64,000 bases of DNA from Billgrantia aerodenitrificans (GTDB lineage: Bacteria > Pseudomonadota > Gammaproteobacteria > Pseudomonadales > Halomonadaceae), in NCBI RefSeq assembly GCF_021404405.1, contig NZ_JABFTV010000014.1, positions 1 to 64,000 on the forward strand. Direction: 5' to 3'. This document shows positions 62,099-64,000 of this stretch, piece by piece. How positions within the stretch are numbered: position 1 is the stretch's first letter; each line of letters starts with the position of its first letter. The position numbers and the translations under genes are program-made. Below the pieces are notes generated by a model. It ran no database searches and was not told where the DNA came from. It saw only the letters and a program-made list of their open reading frames with translations.

Positions 62099-62294
62099 GC
62101 TTCCTCCCTGTCGTTTCAGGAGGCGGCGAACGACGTTCCCGGCGGTATTCGCCTTGCGTTCGAAGCCACCTGCTGCCTGAATCCATTTCGGGCCTTGTCC
62201 CGTTCAGCGTGGTAGCGGGACCGAAGGATTTCAATCGACTCTGTTCTGGGTTTTGGTAACCCGAGGTAAGTGAGCAAGTACCGGCCCAACAGTG

Positions 62295-62328
62295 ACAAGG
62301 CCCACGAGCCGAAGCTCGTGGGCCTTGT
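62295..62328 (-). terminator. Terminator hairpin after grxD
   Basis: 14-bp perfect stem ACAAGGCCCACGAG / CTCGTGGGCCTTGT with a 6-nt loop, 23 bp after the grxD stop. Confidence 0.65.
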
Positions 62329-62350
62329 CGAACCCTGCGGGGAAACGGGA

Positions 62351-62701
62351 TCAGGCGTTACCGCCTTCCTCGTTGGCGTTGGCCCGGGCCGCCGCGTCCT
62401 TGATCAGTTTTTCCAGCTCACCGCTTTGATACATCTCGGTGACGATGTCGCAGCCGCCCACCAGCTCGCCGTCGACCCACAGCTGGGGGAAGGTTGGCCA
62501 GTTGGCATACTTGGGCAGTTCGGCGCGGATGTCGGGGTTGTCCAGCACGTTGACGAAAGCGAAGCGCTCGCCACAGGACATCAGAGCCTGCACGGTCTGG
62601 GCGGAAAAGCCGCACTGCGGCAGCTGGGGTGTGCCCTTCATGTAGATCAGGATGGGGTTTTCGCTGATCTGGCGCTGGATGTTCTCGATGGTAGTGCTCA
62701 T
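62351..62701 (-). CDS. grxD: Monothiol glutaredoxin (Grx4 type)
   Basis: 116 residues. KGTPQLPQCGFSAQTVQAL contains the CGFS active site of class II monothiol glutaredoxins, and TFPQLWVDGELVGGCDI the glutathione-binding part. It carries [2Fe-2S] clusters between assembly and target proteins. Length and motifs are standard. Confidence 0.95.
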   Translation of the reverse strand: MSTTIENIQRQISENPILIYMKGTPQLPQCGFSAQTVQALMSCGERFAFVNVLDNPDIRAELPKYANWPTFPQLWVDGELVGGCDIVTEMYQSGELEKLIKDAAARANANEEGGNA

Positions 62702-62865
62702 GTGCGCTCCCTGTTGGAAGATGTGGTGGCTGAGGATGCAGAGGAAAAATACCCTAGTGCAACGCTCAGTCTTTTACTCATGGCCCCATTCTACTGATGA
62801 CGAGCGAATTGCGCATCCCCCGCCGGCTGGATAGGATGGTGGTTTTTTCGCGCGGAGAGATCGCC

Positions 62866-63786
62866 ATGGCGACACGCCATTTCCTGACCCTGTTGGACCT
62901 GAGCCCCGACGAGCTGCACTACCTGATCCAGCGCGCCATCACGATCAAGAATCGCCTGCGCGCGCAAGGGCCTGTCTACGCGCCGTTCACCAATCGCACG
63001 CTGGCGATGATCTTCGAGAAGTCGTCGACGCGCACCCGGGTCTCGTTCGAAACCGCCATGGCGCACTTCGGTGGCCACGCGCTGTTCCTCTCGCCGCGCG
63101 ACACGCAGCTCGGCCGCGGTGAGCCGATCGAGGACACCGCCAGGGTGCTCGCGGAGATGGTCGACATCGTCATGATTCGTACCTTCTCCCATGCCGGCCT
63201 CGAGACCTATGCCGCGGCAAGCTCGGTACCGGTGATCAATGCGCTCTCCGACGATTATCACCCCTGCCAGCTGCTGGCCGACGTGATGACCTGGACCGAA
63301 CTGCGCGGCAGCGTACGCGGACGCACGGCGGTATGGATCGGCGACGGCAACAACATGTGCCACTCGTGGATCAACGCCGCGCGCCAGTTCGATTTCCAAC
63401 TGCGGGTGTGCTGCCCCGAGGGCTACGAGCCGCGCCAGGACATTCTCGCTGCCGCCGGCGACCGGGTCACTCTGTTGCGCGACCCCGCCGAAGCCGTGGC
63501 CGGTGCCGATCTGGTCACCACCGACGTGTGGGCCTCGATGGGCCAGGAAGAGGAACAGGCCAAGCGCGAAGCCGACTTCGCCGGCTTCCAGGTCAGCGAG
63601 GCGCTGCTCGACCTGGCCAAGCCGGACGTGCTCTTCCTGCACTGCCTGCCGGCCCACCGCGGCGAGGAGATCAGCGAGACGCTGCTCGACGATCCGCGCG
63701 CCGTGGTATGGCAGGAAGCCGGCAACCGCCTGCATGCCCAGAAGGCGCTGATCGAGTTTCTGCTACTGGGCCGGGTCGATCACTGA
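62866..63786 (+). CDS. argF: Ornithine carbamoyltransferase
   Basis: 306 residues. Carbamoyl-phosphate loop EKSSTRTRVSFE, DDYHPCQLLADVMT, the ornithine-site region GDGNNMCHSWINAA, and HCLPAHRGEEI. It makes citrulline from ornithine and carbamoyl phosphate. The ATG at 62866 (GGAGAG 6 nt upstream) gives the family N-terminus; the frame extends 23 codons further without homology. Confidence 0.96.
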   Translation: MATRHFLTLLDLSPDELHYLIQRAITIKNRLRAQGPVYAPFTNRTLAMIFEKSSTRTRVSFETAMAHFGGHALFLSPRDTQLGRGEPIEDTARVLAEMVDIVMIRTFSHAGLETYAAASSVPVINALSDDYHPCQLLADVMTWTELRGSVRGRTAVWIGDGNNMCHSWINAARQFDFQLRVCCPEGYEPRQDILAAAGDRVTLLRDPAEAVAGADLVTTDVWASMGQEEEQAKREADFAGFQVSEALLDLAKPDVLFLHCLPAHRGEEISETLLDDPRAVVWQEAGNRLHAQKALIEFLLLGRVDH

Positions 63787-63801
63787 GGGGGCTAACGCCC
63801 C

Positions 63802-64000
63802 CTAGCTATCCCGCAACTCCTGATGCAACAGCAGCTCCACGCGGCGGTTGGCGGCACGCCCCTGGATGGAGTCGTTGCTCTCCATGGGGCGTGTGTCGGC
63901 ATAGCCCACCGCCCGCAGCCGCTGGGAAGACACCCCAAGCTCGGAGAGATAGCGCAGCACGGCGATCGCACGCGCTGAAGAGAGCTCCCAGTTGGAGGGA
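63802..64000 (-). CDS. OmpA/MotB-domain protein, C-terminal end (runs off the window)
   Basis: The last 66 residues are visible: SPSNWELSSARAIAVLRYLS, GYADTRPMESN, RAANRRVELLLHQ. This is the peptidoglycan-binding OmpA/MotB domain. SNWELSSARA is frequent in MotB/MotD-type flagellar stator subunits, but without the N-terminus it could be another OmpA-family lipoprotein. Confidence 0.8.
   Translation of the reverse strand, partial: PSNWELSSARAIAVLRYLSELGVSSQRLRAVGYADTRPMESNDSIQGRAANRRVELLLHQELRDS

Overview
The window is high-GC gammaproteobacterial chromosome, most likely Halomonas or a close relative. That assignment is an inference from overall protein resemblance, from the LapA-type adhesin locus and from the gene content. 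No rRNA, tRNA, transposase, integrase or CRISPR array was recognised.

Layout. 1-10.4 kb (minus strand): a biofilm-adhesin locus holding the N-terminal part of a very large LapA/BapA-type adhesin with a candidate LapG cleavage site, a LuxR-type regulator, and a type I secretion system (HlyD, ABC exporter and an unusual TolC-OmpA-SPOR outer-membrane protein). 10.8-32.8 kb: housekeeping and envelope genes, namely thiI, a class A PBP-like enzyme, an RND efflux pair, polB, mepA, a secreted hydrolase, two paralogous small lipoproteins, metG, a diguanylate cyclase, an orphan RnfB and nth.

32.8-41.3 kb: an AT-rich foreign island. It holds two complete TRAP transporter operons and a GlxA/AraC-type regulator broken at a run of seven A. 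It lies between the intact nth gene and a near-identical 315-bp second copy of the nth 3' part. Upstream of both TRAP operons is the same pair of TTGCGACA-like half-sites spaced exactly 21 bp, so regulator and transporters look like one module.

41.4-53.9 kb: a CsoSCA-like carbonic anhydrase, a YdcF protein, a nitrilase-family hydrolase with a SnoaL-like partner, and cstA with a small CC-ending protein and an ArsA-type ATPase. A signalling cluster follows: a CheY-like receiver, a membrane sensor fused to a DEDDh exonuclease, a small membrane protein and a symporter-histidine kinase. 54-64 kb: a chemoreceptor, an EAL-HDOD protein, a DUF294-type protein, hlyU, argG, rnt, an HPF-cold-shock fusion, grxD, argF and the end of an OmpA/MotB-domain gene.

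Themes. c-di-GMP, motility and attachment are linked: the diguanylate cyclase, the chemoreceptor and the EAL-HDOD gene each have a FliA (sigma-28) type promoter with exact 15-nt spacing, and the adhesin carries a LapG-type site. Separately, three unrelated minus-strand genes end in 16-17 bp tandem repeats that begin at the stop codon and copy it repeatedly.
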